Assembly: GCA_022414725.1 (NCBI GenBank) | Contig: CM039464.1 | Coordinates: 49,758,777 to 49,822,776, forward strand | Source of the DNA: Microglena sp. YARC | Taxonomy: Eukaryota; Chlorophyta; Chlorophyceae; Chlamydomonadales; Chlamydomonadaceae | Reading direction: 5' to 3' | DNA length: 64,000 nucleotides | Shown here: positions 44,075-58,400 of the stretch, in pieces | Layout of the letters: every line of letters starts with the position of its first letter | How positions within the stretch are numbered: the first letter of the stretch is position 1 | Notes under the pieces: model-generated | The model's input: only the letters and a program-made list of their open reading frames with translations | Told to the model about the DNA's origin: nothing | Database searches by the model: none | Translations under genes and position numbers: made by a program

Positions 44075-47000
44075 ATGAACAACCAGCATCAATTAGCGGA
44101 GCTCATAATAGGCGCGGGCCTGGCGGGAGCTACTGACGATAAGGAGCCCCCTCCTAAGGTAGCTATTTCCTCAGACTGGGGAGAATTAAAAGCACCCTGG
44201 ACAAGGTCGCGAAGCCACATTGGGCCGTGTCGCTGCCCTCGTTGGGTTGAATGCTCCAGGCCAATACATGCATCATCTTGAATACTTATATTGTCATCAG
44301 CGTCTCCACCCCACACCCCATATCTCCAACAGCACAAATTGAGCTTAGCTCATGCCCACGGAGCCATGCCCTACCCAGCTTCTGTGGGCCTTGTCACCCT
44401 TGCTATGTTGCGAGGAAATCAGAAGCTTGTGACATGGGTGATGCACTACCCGTGCATGAGTGGTCCGCTCAAGAGTGGTGTGTGGGATAGATATGGCCAC
44501 ATAAACTGGGCATGGGTTGTGGGCACTTAATGTGTTATATGCAATGCATTGATGGCCCACGGACGAGTGTTGCTTATGGGAGAGGCATGGCTATCACTAC
44601 TTATTGTTGGGCCTATGCGCCGCTGCTTCCACCCACCTCAATTTGCTAGCTACTGAGTCGAGCTCAAAGATTACAGCTGCATTGGAATGCCTGTCATGCC
44701 AGCTTTCAGTTGCACTAGCTAGCTTCAGGTTTGGCCCAGGCATGGGTGGAAGGATGTGCCTAGAAGATGCTATGCGTAGCCCCCAAATAACAGTGATGGC
44801 TATATTGAGGGTGCGTGGATGATGTACAGTGCACTGGTGGCCTCTAGACACATGTTGTTTGTGTGAGAGGCATAGCTATGTTGAGGGTGCATGGGTGATG
44901 TATGGGTAGTGCACGGATGATGTGCAGTGCTCTGGTGGCCTATAGACCCGTGTTGATTGTGTGAGAGGCATGGCTATATTGAGGGTGCATGTGTGGTAAG
45001 TGCATGGACGATGTGCAGTGCTCTGGTGGCCTATAGACCCGTGTTGTTTGTGTGAGAGGTACTGCTATATTGAGGGTGCATGGGTGATGTGTAGGTAGTG
45101 CATGGATGATGTGCAGTGCGCTGGTGGCCTATAGCCCCGTGTTGTTTGTGTGAGAGGCATTGCTATATTGAGGGTGCATGGGTGATGTGTAGATAGTGCA
45201 TGGATGATGTGCAGTGCACTGGTAGCCTATATACCTGTGTTGTTTGTGTGAGAGGCATTGCTATATTGAGGGTGCATGGGTGATGAGTGGACACTTTTCC
45301 CAGAGGATGTATCAGAGGCCAAGGTCACGGATGCGCTGCTCCTCATGCTGTTCAAGACCACTGACAGGGACAAGGTCAAGGAGATGGTTGAGCAACATCT
45401 AAAAGAGAAGGGCATTGCGATGAGCAAATAATTGAAGGCCCTCCTCAAGAGGAAGTTGAATCTAATTCCTGAGGTGGGAGACTGGGGGGGGAGGGCTTCT
45501 TGTTTTGGCTACGCATAGCAGCTTCTATAATATATGTCTTGAGAAGAAAAGTAATTTCCTGCATCTACTATTCCCAATGCCACAGGTTCTAGAATTGTCT
45601 GAGAGGAGAGCACAAGTGGATGCTCTGAACCATGGCTACAAATGTGTGAAATACATGTCAGGCCGCAACGGTAAAAAGCCTACAAGGCCATATCGGGGAT
45701 TTGTCCAACTCTACACAAAGGAGCAAGCTGAGCTACCAGAGAGTCTCCGGGCTGGTGCTTCCAAGGAAAAAATAAAGGTAACATGATGCTGGTAATCTCT
45801 GGTGTTAGGTCTGGATAGGATGATGACACATCTGATAGCTTGATGCTGCTGATTACTACTAATTGCAATACTTGTGAGTGTTCCAACTTCCACATTTGTG
45901 TATAAATATAATTTGATACATGATATGATTGTATTATTAAATTTCTAGTGCAGTGCCCGTGTGGCCGTTGGCTGCACTTGTTTTGGGGTGGGCTAGTTAC
46001 AGAATAGGTTACACCTGTGCCCTCCCTCCCCTACACACACACATACAATCAGAATAATTTCCAGCTGCAACTATAATTGCCGTCAGATCTGCCCTCCCCT
46101 GAGAACTCCGGACTTTCACAATCGCTAAGCAATTAACCGGCAGCTATTGAATGATTCTTCGCTCTCAGTTACCTAGTTGGGTGTGCAAGCAGTTGTTTTG
46201 ACCAGCAGGGGCCTTCATTCAGCCACTTATGTCACGCTCTCGTTATTGCATTGCGCTCAGCAGCAGGATTCTAGGTGAAAGGGAAGGAGGGGGCAGAGAT
46301 GTTGGGAGCATTGCAATGTGAAAAGAGCACAGCAAGACAGAATGGCCATGTCAGTCTCAAGAAAGTCAAATAAGTCGCGATTACACCACCAGCTAGGCCA
46401 CCAACCACGAGGAATGCAATGCGATGGCAGGTTGAGATGACAAACAAAGTGCGCATGCTTGAGACGGATTAAGATAGGGCAGATATGTGAGATTGTGAGG
46501 TCACTCACCCCCAGGGATATTCACCCACATTGCCTCATATTTATACAGTTATGTGAGTTCTGCCCGATTTACATTATCATTAAATCAATATTTCAATCCT
46601 GTTTCGCAGGTAATCTCCACAAGTAGCTTTGAGACTGCTGAAGAAGCCGCCCAGGCAGTAGACAGGTGGGTGTCTGCACTGCTCTTCTTTCCTGATATGG
46701 CTCAAGGGCAGGGATGAGACGCTGCCTAGATGCTGCTACAAGTAGCCCAAAATAAAAGCATCGGTGTGGGCTCGGGTGTTGGCATGTAATATTGTGTGCC
46801 CTCCTTACCCCCTCCCCTTCTGGCGCCATTCACCCCTCCCCCTCCTGCCTCTACTCCCAACCACCACCCCTGACTCCCCTGTCCCCGCCAGGGTGTTACA
46901 CAAGATCGGGCGACACAGCTCCATCAACTTCCCTCTCTCAGAGGAGGAGAGGGTTGAGCTGGACAGCATCGGGATTGAGGAGCTCATTGCAAGCTTCAGG

Positions 47001-48001
47001 CAGGCAGGCAGATCTGGTGTTTACAGGTATGGAGGTGGTGTGTGTGGTGGAGGGGGTGGAGGGTTGGATGGAGCGTATGGGGGAGCGTTGGGTGGATACC
47101 AAGCTGTGTACACCCTGCACATTGAACCCTTGACCCAAGCACAATGATAGCAACCTTGACAACTCTCCAGTGACCAGAATCGATATTTTTCAGAATCCTT
47201 TGAAGATGGATTGAGTAGTGGATCCCTTGAAGGTTTTTGAGGTTTTGACATTTCAACCACATTGCAGGGGTATTGCCTGGATCAAAGCTCATGAGAGATG
47301 GGAGGTTACGATAATGCCCTTCAATGAACGGAGACGGACATATGTTGGCTCCTACACTGATCAAGTAGAGGCCGCCCTAGCATATGATGCCGCCGCCATT
47401 GCTCTAGGGTAAGTCCCTCCCCCCTCTTTCCCCCCTCCTCGTCCTCCATTGAACTCCCTCTCTCCCCCTCTCCCTCTCTCCTCCTTGTCCCCCATTGCTG
47501 TAGGGTAACCCCCATCCCTCCATCCCCCATCTCTCCCCCCTCCTTGTCCTACATTGAAGTCCCTAGTAGAGTTGTCATGTACTAGATTCGAATGGATGAG
47601 AAGATGTTTTCACTGCTACTGCTAAAGACGGCGAGCAGCCTAAAGGCTGAAGCCTTGCAATACATAGTACTGGTGATGGTGGTGTCTTTATGGGGTGGGT
47701 GGGGTGAGGGGGTAAGATTAAAGTTCTCACACCGCATCATCGGAAATGGTTGTTTCAACCCAATTGCACCCCCACGCACGCACACACACACACACAAACA
47801 CGTATACGCACACACATTGAGGCCTGTAAACCCAGGCAGTACGACTGAGTGAAAGGGGCATTAGCATCAGCTTGTCAAGGCTTTTCCAACCATACGACCA
47901 AAATATAACACAAATCAAGTTTGTAGTCATTGTACAACTTTCTTAGGCACTCCCTACGGTTGGAGGAGATCATCCGAGTTGGACAATAACTGAAAGCGCT
48001 T

Positions 48002-48056
<55 letters not shown>

Positions 48057-51000
48057 GACGAAAATTCGCATTGGCAAGAAAGTTACAACTGTACAAATAA
48101 ATTTGTTCAGGGGTCTGACTCCCCCCCCCCCTTGTGTGTATCAACACAAACTCAACGGATTTGAGGTACACTCGCAATTCTCTATCCATGTCGATGATGC
48201 GGTACACAATATGTTTTCTTGCTACCCTCTGGCTTAAACCTGTTTAAAATTACAGTCAAATTCATCTTAACAATTTTGTATGGAGATGCCTCTTGATTGT
48301 TCTATTGAGGTTAGCAACCGAACCTTTCATCCTATCATTTCCCTTTAAGCCTATCACGTTACTTACTCCATGCATGCTACCTTCACGCATCCAGGATTGT
48401 TTGCAATTTGTTGGTTTCCAGTTCATATAGTGTTCTTCCTGATAATTTGCTGAGGTTGGGCGGGCTCCTTAACCCTATCTGGCCACCCCTGGTCATACAC
48501 ACACGCATTAATATTAGTTTTTCAAACACTTATATTAGTGTTTGAAAAACTAATATTAATTAATATTATTACAGTGTTACAATAATGTTAGTTTTTCAAA
48601 TAAATTCGAAATTCTGGTGAGACGGCTCGTCCGACTAATATTATCTAATATTATATAATACATTGTATTCACTAATATTATATAACATAGCCGACCCCTG
48701 CGCATTCCACATCCAGGAAAACAGATGGTCTTAATTTCCCGGAGAAGGTGTCGGAGGCTAAGATCACTGATGCGCTGCTCCTCAAGCTGTTCGAGACCAC
48801 TGACAGGGACAAGGTTGATGAGATGGTTGAGCAACATAAAAAAGAGAAGGGCATTGTAATGAGCGAAGAGTGGAAGGCCCTCCCCAAGAGGAACTCAAAT
48901 CCAATGCCTAAGGTTGGTGATTAAAGGGGGGGCATGGATTAGATTGGTGTTTGAGGTGGGGTTCGGGGGGTAGGGTTTGGCAGTGCTTTTTATTTTAAGT
49001 TCCTGTTGGTCAGCTGGTGCTAACTAGCAAAATGTGCGGTGCAAGCTTGATTCCAGGACAGTTGCGTAGCACCCGTCATGTAGAGCGAAAAGCGGCGCTA
49101 AGCGCACCCTGTTCAAGAGGGATTTGTTTTAGGGGTCCCTAAGGAAACATGCATTTTGTGCATAGATGACATATGTTAACACGCATTTGTAACAACTTTG
49201 TCAAGCCTCTGAATTGCACAGAAAATAACCACAAGTCTTGTACTACAACCTAGCCCCAAAATTCCTACACACCTGACACATATTCATTAAGTCAGCATCA
49301 ATTAAGGGCGCCTGGAGGTGCGTTCCTGATAAAATTATCTGGCAGTTAATTGAATTACGTTTCATTTCATTGAATTGAATTGAATTCAATCAAATTTATT
49401 TATTTGAATACATTGAATCATAGAGTGCATTATAATTCAATCAATTAAAGTGAATTAATTGATTTACATGCATTAAATGCATGGATTGAATCGAACCGAT
49501 ATATGGATGCTTATATCGGATGTTGTAGCACCGGTGAGGACCAAGTAACAAAAAGATAATATTTCCCAGGTACTTGAATTTAAAACAGTATTGAATGTGC
49601 CTGAATTCTCCAGCAATTCACGTACATAGATTGGGCTTATTTTTAAGAATTTGATGCACACAAAATGAGACTCATCAGAGGTATGATTGAGGCTAGTGAT
49701 TTTTTACAAGGAATTGTTGCCATCGACGGTACTTGCCGTTTGTACGTGAAGTCTGCAGGTCTGTGCGTGAACCTACGTTAAATGCCATTGACAGGACCTC
49801 CTGCTTGTACGTGAAGTCTGCAGGTCTGTGCGTGAACCTACGTTAAATGCCATTGACAGGACTTCCTGCTTGTATGTGAAGTCTGTTGGTCTGTGCGTGA
49901 AACTATGCTGAATGTCATTGACGGTACGTCCCATTTGTACGTGAAGACTGTAGGTCTGTGCGTGAACCTACGATTAATGCCATCGACGGTACGTCCGTTT
50001 GTACGTTAAGTCTGTAGGTCTGGTCTGGGCGGTACGTGTCGTTCCGGCAGCTTGTGGTCACAAGACAACCACCCTGGCGGCAGTTGGCTCCACGTGTCAT
50101 GTCCACCAGGCCGCCTCCGATCTCGGTCTGTGCGCAAGCACCAAGGTCGGGGGAAACGCCAAACAGTTGAGTGGACGCATTAAAGTTATTGCACTCACAG
50201 AAGCAAGGGTTATTTGCAGAGCATGGGGATATCTTTGTTGATGCTGGCGGTTGGAATTCGGTTTAAGCCATTTGAGATGACTGATAGGTTTGCTTGTTTG
50301 TACCTCCATAGCTCGCAACACCAAGGTCATCAATGCTTATATCCAAGTTCCTCAAGTGTGTGAGATGGTGCTGTAATCGTTCCCCATGAAATTGTTGTGT
50401 CTGCATGTTCGTAGGGCTGGAAACATGCAAATTACGTGACTTAGCACTAGTAGTACCACAGTTGGCGTGGCTTGATCTCTGTGGGCCTACCCCACCCACG
50501 GAGGTGCGGGTGAGATCCATGCTAGTTATAGCCAAGTGCCCAAGGGGAAGGCTTCATGGATTTTGATGTTTGGATGCTTCCACCTCGGATTTTTGAGAAC
50601 ATTTCTATTCCCAAACCTATGTACACGCATATTTGGATTGTTATTTGGATTTGGATGGTATGGTGATTTGTATTTGATATTTGGATGGTTGAAATGTGAA
50701 ATGATAGCTCAAGGCACCCTAATATCAAATTGTTAGGCGGTTAATTGTAGCTTTCTGCCCCCCAAAACCCATACCTTAGCTCGTTTTCGTGAATTATGAT
50801 GCTCATATGTGTTGAGAATCTGACTGGTGTAAATGAGTCTTATAATTGTTATAAGATATAGAATGTTCATTTTTCTTTCTGTTTTTCATGAAACCTGGTT
50901 TTTATTTGTGACGCACTAACGGATAATTTCTTGGGATAATCCCTTCTTCATTATTGTTTCATTTAAATATATTGGGGTACCGTACACACATACCCTGCGT

Positions 51001-52432
51001 AGCATAATAAAAGGGTCTGCTGCCTCATCCTCAGATACCCACGCTCAGCTACCTCATCCTGCGCTGCCTCGTGGCATAAGAAAAGGGTCTGCTTGATCCC
51101 ATCACACCATGAACGATTTGATACTATCAAGTGTGGTGGCGCACGCAAGACACACATACACAAAAGTCACACACATACACACACAAACACAATAACTGTC
51201 CTCATCACACCTGTCTCCTGTGTTGGTGCTACCTCTTCCGGCATGGCCTCGACCTCAACCTAAGAAATTTCCCTTAGACAAGGCCTAGTCATCAACACAT
51301 GGACGGGCAGCGCAGGCGCGGGCGGTTTAGTCAATTTCGCTCATGCCTCATGCCTGTGCAACAATCAATCAACCAATCAATTCATGCAACCATCAGTCAA
51401 ACAAAGTAACTTCAGGACTCAGAATCTAGATTGTACATGTTGTCTGTCTGGTCTTGGGCACTTTGGCCAATGCATGGGTCACTCTCTGAGTTCTGATTTG
51501 GTGACTTCCGCCAGGGGTCTAACCAGGGTTGGGCCTGGACTAGCCCAGGCCCAAGCCAGGTGACTAAGGTGCAACGGAGGGCTCAAATCACTTCACTGGC
51601 GTCGCAAACGTCGCAACGCAAGGCCCATTTCAGGGGAAACTTTCACCCCTGAGCGTCGCACCGGCGTCGCACCGAGTCGACTAATTTGCCACATCTGCTA
51701 TATGCATACTAGGGCATACCACATGATGTTTGACTTGAGGCTAACGCCCTGACAAAAGTATCGTTGAGACAACGAGGGGAAGAAGCATCCCCCCAGCCCC
51801 ACCCCCCCAGCCCCACCCGCACGTTAAGAGGGACTAGGGGCTGGCAATGCGTGTTAATGTCACTCATTGGCATCAACTCCCTGCCAGTAGTGCCGCAAGG
51901 CCACTGTAGTACTGCATGGCTACAGATACGAGTGATTTCACACCTGTGTGGCCACACCCAATGCCACAGGTTCTAGGCATGTCTGACAGGAGAGCACAGG
52001 TGGATGCTCAGGACCATGGCTACAGATTAGTGAAGTACACTGCTGGTTGCAAGGGTACCATGTCGTATCGGGGCCAAGTCCAACTCAACTCAAAGGAGCA
52101 AGCTGTGCTACCTGAGAGTCTCCGTGCTGGTGCTTCCAAGGAGAAGAAAAAGGTAACATGATGCTGGTAATCTCTGGTGTTGGGACTGGATAAGATGGTG
52201 ACAAATATGATAGCTTGGTGCTGATGATGACTACTAATTGCGATACTTGTGAGTGTTCCAGCTTCTATATTTGTATAAATATACAGTATGATGCATGATG
52301 TGATTGTATTATTAAATTTCTAGTGCAGTGCCTGTGTGGTCTTTGGCCAGACTTATTTTGGGGTGGGTTAGTTTCATAACATGTAGCCACTTTGTACCCC
52401 CACCACCTACACACACGCGCACACACACACAC

Positions 52433-52476
<44 letters not shown>

Positions 52477-55400
52477 AAGTCTGATCAGAATAAGTTCCTG
52501 CTGCAACTGAAAATGCTGACGGATTCCCCCCCCCCCCCCCCCCCCCTCCTCCCTCCCCTTTTCGCCGCTCCCTCCCCCCCCCCCCAACCCTTCCTGCCCC
52601 CCTCCCATGCACCCACAGACACCCACATACTCCCCTACTTCCCCTCCCCCTCTCCTTACACACATACTCCCCTCCATCCCCTCCCCCTCTCCTTACCATT
52701 CTCCCCCATCTCTCCCCTGTCGTGACTTCCCTCCCCCCTCCCCTCCTCCCTTCCACCCATCCTATCCCCTCTCCCTCCCATCTTTCCCTTCCTTCCTCCC
52801 TCACCTCTGCACCCACAAACACATCCACACTCCCCTTCTTCTCCCTACCTCTTCCCCCCCGCTTTAGCTGTGGGCTTAACTCATGCCAAAAGATGGACGG
52901 AACAAAGGGAAGCCACAAATCACAGCCGTTTACACATATTCCGCCCCGCTAAGAACTCCGGACTTGTGCATTTCTAAGCTACTTACCGGCAGCCATTGAG
53001 TGGTTCTTCGCTCACAGTTATCCAGTTGGTTGTGCAAGCAGTTGTTTTGACCAGGAGGGGCCTTCATTCAGCCACTTTTGGCACACTCTCGCTATAGCAT
53101 TATGCTTAACAACAGGATTCTTAGTGAAAGGAAAAGAGCGCGCAGAGATGTTGAGAGCATTGCAAGGGTAAGAGAGCACAGCAAGACAGAATGGCCATGG
53201 CAGTCTCAAGAAAGTCAAGTAAGTTACGATTACACAACCAACCACGCCATCAACCATAGTGAATGCAATGCGATGGCAAGGTGAGAGATGGCGAACGAAG
53301 TGCGCTTGTGTGAGACGGATTAAGGAAACGTTTGCAGGCGGAAAAACGCAGCTGGTGTTTGAATGTCTGGATGTGATGGTTTGGAGTGACATGACCACAA
53401 TGTTTTTAAATTGTATATATATATGTGAGATTGTGAGGACAGCCATCCCCGGCGATACACATCCACCCACATTGCCTCACATTTATACACTTTGATCATT
53501 TCTACTCAATTTCTACTGATTATTGTATCGATTGTTCAATTTCTGTTGCGCAGACACTCTCCACAAATAGCTTCCATACTGCTGAGAAAGCCGCCAAGGC
53601 GGTGGACAGGTGGGTGCCTGCACTGCTCTCCTTTCCTGCTACGGCTCAAGGGCAGGGATGAGATGCTGCCTAGAAGGTTCTACACGTAGCCCAAAATACA
53701 AGTATCAGTCTAGGCTCGGGTGTTGACATGCAATGTTGTGTGTCCTCCTTACCCCCGTCCCTTCCGGCGCCTTCCACACCCTTCCCTTCCTGCCATCACT
53801 CCCGACCACCACCCTGACGCCATTGTCCCTTCTAGGTTGTTATACAAGATCGGGCGATACAGCTCCATCAACTTCCCTCTCTCAGAGGAGGAGAGGGCTG
53901 AGCTGGACAGCATCGGGATTGAGGAGCTCATTGCAAGCTTCAGGCATGCATGCAGCACTAGTCTATACAGGTATGGAGGTGGTGTGTGTGGTGGTGGGGG
54001 TGGAGGGTTGGATGGAGCGTATGGGGGAGCGTTGGGTGGATACCAAACTGTGTGCAACCTACACCCTTGACCCAAGCACGATGATATCAACCTTCGAACA
54101 CTCCAGTGACCAGAACCATTTTTTTCATATTACTAAGAAGGTAGATTGAGTTGTGGATCCCTTGAAGGTTGTTGAGGATTTGACATTTCAACCGTACTGC
54201 AGGGGTTTTGCCTGGATCAAAGCTCGTGAGAGATGGGAAGTTACGATTGTGCGCCTCAATGAACATAACATTTCAACCGCACTGCAGGGGTATTGGCTGG
54301 ATCAAAGCTCGCGAGAGATGGGAAGTTACGATTGTGCGCCTCAATGAACATAACATTTCAACCGCACTGCAGGGGTATTGGCTGGATCAAAGCTCGTGAG
54401 AGATGGGAAGTTACGATTGTGCGCCTCAATGAACATAACATTTCAACCGCACTGCAGGGGTATTGGCTGGATCAAAGCTCGTGAGAGATGGGAAGTTACG
54501 ATTGTGCGCCTCAATGAACATAACATTTCAACCGCACTGCAGGGGTATTGGCTGGATCAAAGCTCGTGAGAGATGGGAAGTTACGATTGTGCGCCTCAAT
54601 GAACATAACATTTCAACCGCACTGCAGGGGTATTGGCTGGATCAAAGCTCGTGAGAGATGGGAAGTTACGATTGTGCGCCTCAATGAACATAACATTTCA
54701 ACCGCACTGCAGGGGTATTGGATGGGACAAAGCTAGTCAGAGATGGCGTGTTAGGATTTGGCGCCTCAATGAACGGCACCAGACACATGTTGGATCCTAC
54801 GCTGATGAAGTAGAGGCCGCCCTAGCATATGATGCCGCCGCCATTGCTCTAGGGTAAGTCCCTCCCCCCTCTCTCCCCCTCCCTGTCCTCCATTGAAGTC
54901 CCTCCCTCCCTCTCTCCTCCTTTTCCTCCATTACTTCAGGTTAACTGTCTCCCCCAATCCCCCATCTCTCCCCCCCCCCCTTGTCCTAGAATGAAATCCC
55001 TACCACCTTGCAGTGTTGAAATATACTAGATTGAAACGGATTCTAATATATTATTGGTTACTTCTACTGCCGAAGGCGGCAATCAGTTTTAAGGCTGAAG
55101 CCATGCAAAAATACGTACTTGAACCTGCTTCAAAATCTGCTTCAAATCTCCCCTTTCCCTCTCCCTTTCTCTCCTCCTTGTCCCCCATTGCTCTAGGGCA
55201 ATTCCCTCCCCTAATCCCCCCCTCTACCCCCTCCTCGTCATGCATTGAAGTCCCTACCACCTTGTAGTGTCTCCATGTACTATATTCAAGTGCTTCAGAA
55301 TATATTGATTATTGCTGCTACCGCCAAAGACGGCATGCAATGCAGCCATGCAACAACACATACTTTAACTCACTTAAAATGACAATTGAATTAAATTAAA

Positions 55401-58400
55401 AGAAACATTTTTGTGTGGAGATGCCTCTTGATTGTTCTGTTTAGGTGAGGAGCAGAACCTTTTATCCTATTATATATATCCTATTATTTTCCTTCCCCAC
55501 CCAGGTACCAATTCAATGCAAGCCACCTTTGCGCATCCAGGATTGTTTGCGTTTTGCTGGTTTCCAGTTTGTAGCGTGTTCTTATAATCAGCCCTTCCTG
55601 ATACACACACACACTCACATATTCCGCATCCAGGAAAACAGATGGTCTTAACTTTCCCAAGAACGTTTCTGAGGCCAAGGTCACTGATGCGCTGCTCCTC
55701 AAGCTGTTCAAGACCACTGACAGGGACAAGGTCAAGGAGCTCGTTGAGCAACATAAAAAAGAGAATGGCAATGCAATGAGCGAAGAGTGGAAGGCCCCCC
55801 TTAAGGTGGGAGACTGGAGGCGTGTCATGGCTTGGCTGGGGGGTTGGAGTTGGGGTTGGGCGATGACTGTGCTGAGAATAACTAAATAACCGTGGGTAGC
55901 ACAGCGGGGGACTTGAAAGTGAAAGACGGTGAGTAGACTCCCAGCGTTGGCTGAAAAATAAGTAACAATCTAATCCAATTAGCACGGGAATCAAGTGACC
56001 TAAATTCAGTAGCAAGTTCACTACGTGTTGTTCAAGGGTAACTCAAAATCTATTTCTTTTAGATGTCCTTGTTTTTATAATCTACTTATCATGGATGATA
56101 TAGTTTTATGTTGAATGGGCCCAAATCTCCGTCTAGTGAATCAAAATCCACGTTTACAACGTTTCGGGCCCTCTGAAATCTGTGTCTGAGACGTGAAACA
56201 AAATGTTTCAGCCAACCCTGGCACGGGAGTCAAATTAAATAAATTCAGTGGCAAGGTCACTTGCGTCTTCCGTGAAAGGCTTACGATTTGTTGGGGACCA
56301 ATTGGTGATGGTGATGATGATGATGATTAAGGTCACATTTTTGGCGGAGCCCCCCCTTCTGGGGGGCGGGAGCCCCCAGTGTTACCCATTTGTCCGTCCG
56401 ACCATCCATCCATCCAACCAACCATCCATCCATCCATCCATCCATCCATCCATCCATCCATCCATCCATCCATCTGACCGTGATGAAGCCCGACACTTCA
56501 GCCAACAGCCTCGTAACTAACTCGCTTCCGTTGCCACCTGTCACTCCCTCGCGATCACTCTCCGCCAATTTTTAGCGTCGCAGGCGACGCTGCATCGAAC
56601 TTGTTCCTGGTGCCCTAGTGGGCTCCAAATATGCCCGCGGCTTGGCGGAGGTAAGGGGGACTTAAGAACATAACTACAAACGTATGTGCCAAGCTGTGTT
56701 GTGAGAATTCCCTTGGTTTGCCGAGTACATAAAGCTACACAGAGTCGCAAATGGGCACGGTAAAGAAAGCCAGATAGGAACGCCATAAGAGAAAGACAGA
56801 TGAGAAAGCCAAATAAATAGTTGCTTTCATCAGCACTTCTTGATAAGTTTAGTTCCTTAATCCTATCTGCTCACCCCAAGGTCTGTTACAAACTTGAACT
56901 TGAACTTGGTTACATGGCTCTAGCTTAGTAAGGCCGCTCGCCGTCTTCAACAGAAACATCAATAGTTCAAACATAGATGAATATTAAAATACATGTTTCG
57001 CCTTATGACCAGGCGTGAAGTTGAGGGGGCCAGCCCGCTCGCTTGCGCTAGGGCCAACCACCAACTCCAAACATAGCTCTGATAAAAACATGCTTCGTAC
57101 AATCTCTTCATACTATTATTGATAGGCAGAGGCAACTTGCCCTGGCCTTCCAGGTCAGCCTGATATTCTGTACTAAGGAATGTGGCGTAGTAGTGTTTAT
57201 ACTTAGAAAACGGCAACTAATATTAGTGTTTGAAAAACTAATATTAACTAATATTATTATAGTGTCACAATAATATTAGTTTTTCAAATAAATTAAAAAT
57301 TCTGGTGAGACGGCTCGTCCGACTAATATTATATAATATTATACAATATTCTTTATTCACTAATATTATATAACATAGCCGACCCCTATGTATACTACCC
57401 ATGTTACTCCACAGACGGTGAGCAGCCCCAAGACTGGTATACCATGTGTATGTATGTCAAACCCCATACCAACCCACCTAAGGCCCCTACGCCCTGACGC
57501 TTGTTTACAGTTCGGTGGGGGAACTCTAGGACATTCTTGGGGGAACGCGCCGGGGGCTGTTGCAAACAGAGTAGCTCTAGATGTCACTCATGGAACGCAC
57601 CAATATCTGTACCGGCTCTGGCTGTCTGTACTGTATATTGCGTGTCTTAGACGTAACTGAAGCCGCATCCGTAACATTATCTGAATTACCTGGATATTTA
57701 TGAACGTATGAAAGTGTTACACTAGCCGTGAAGCACTCCCAACTCACAAGCATCCGCGATTTACCGTGTCTATGTATGTTACAGTCCAGGGGGCAGTCAA
57801 TTGGGCTAACGGGACTTGCCCAACTTCAAATTTTTAACATGATTCTCAAAAACCCGGAGGGGCTATTAACAAGCACTAAAATGTATGGTAGATCATGTAG
57901 GGGGGGGGGGGGGGGGGGGGGGGGGCTTCTCGTTTTGGCTACGCGTAGCATCTTCAAAAAATATAAGTATTGCAAAAGCAGCAATTGCACATTTGCTGTG
58001 CGTACCAGAGTATACCACGTAATCTATATTGCGAACTAACGCCCTAACAAAATATACATGAGACTGCATGAGAGTAAAATAATCAAAAACGGAATAAATA
58101 ACTTAGCAGTTATATTCTCCCAAAACAACAGTTCACATCCTGTGAAAAGTACCCCGAGTTCACTCTCGACATTATGTGCATGCAATTGTGTACAGGTTCA
58201 TATCTCTCATATATGCATGTATATAATCATATAGCCCCAAACCCGCCCCAAACCAACATTTCCCAACCTGTGAATAGGACCCTGAGTTCCCTGGCGGTGA
58301 GGTAGGTAGGAAAAGGAAGAAGCCTGCACCATGGGGTTCGAAGGAGGAGGCGACCATGATTGAGAGTGGTGAGGAAGATACTGAGGAGGCTGAGGAGGAG

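Noticed and set aside
54208..54736. Six separate ORFs of 62-63 residues with [20 protein letters not shown]
   Set aside because: They are the same AP2 half-exon repeated every 85 bp and are not independent genes.
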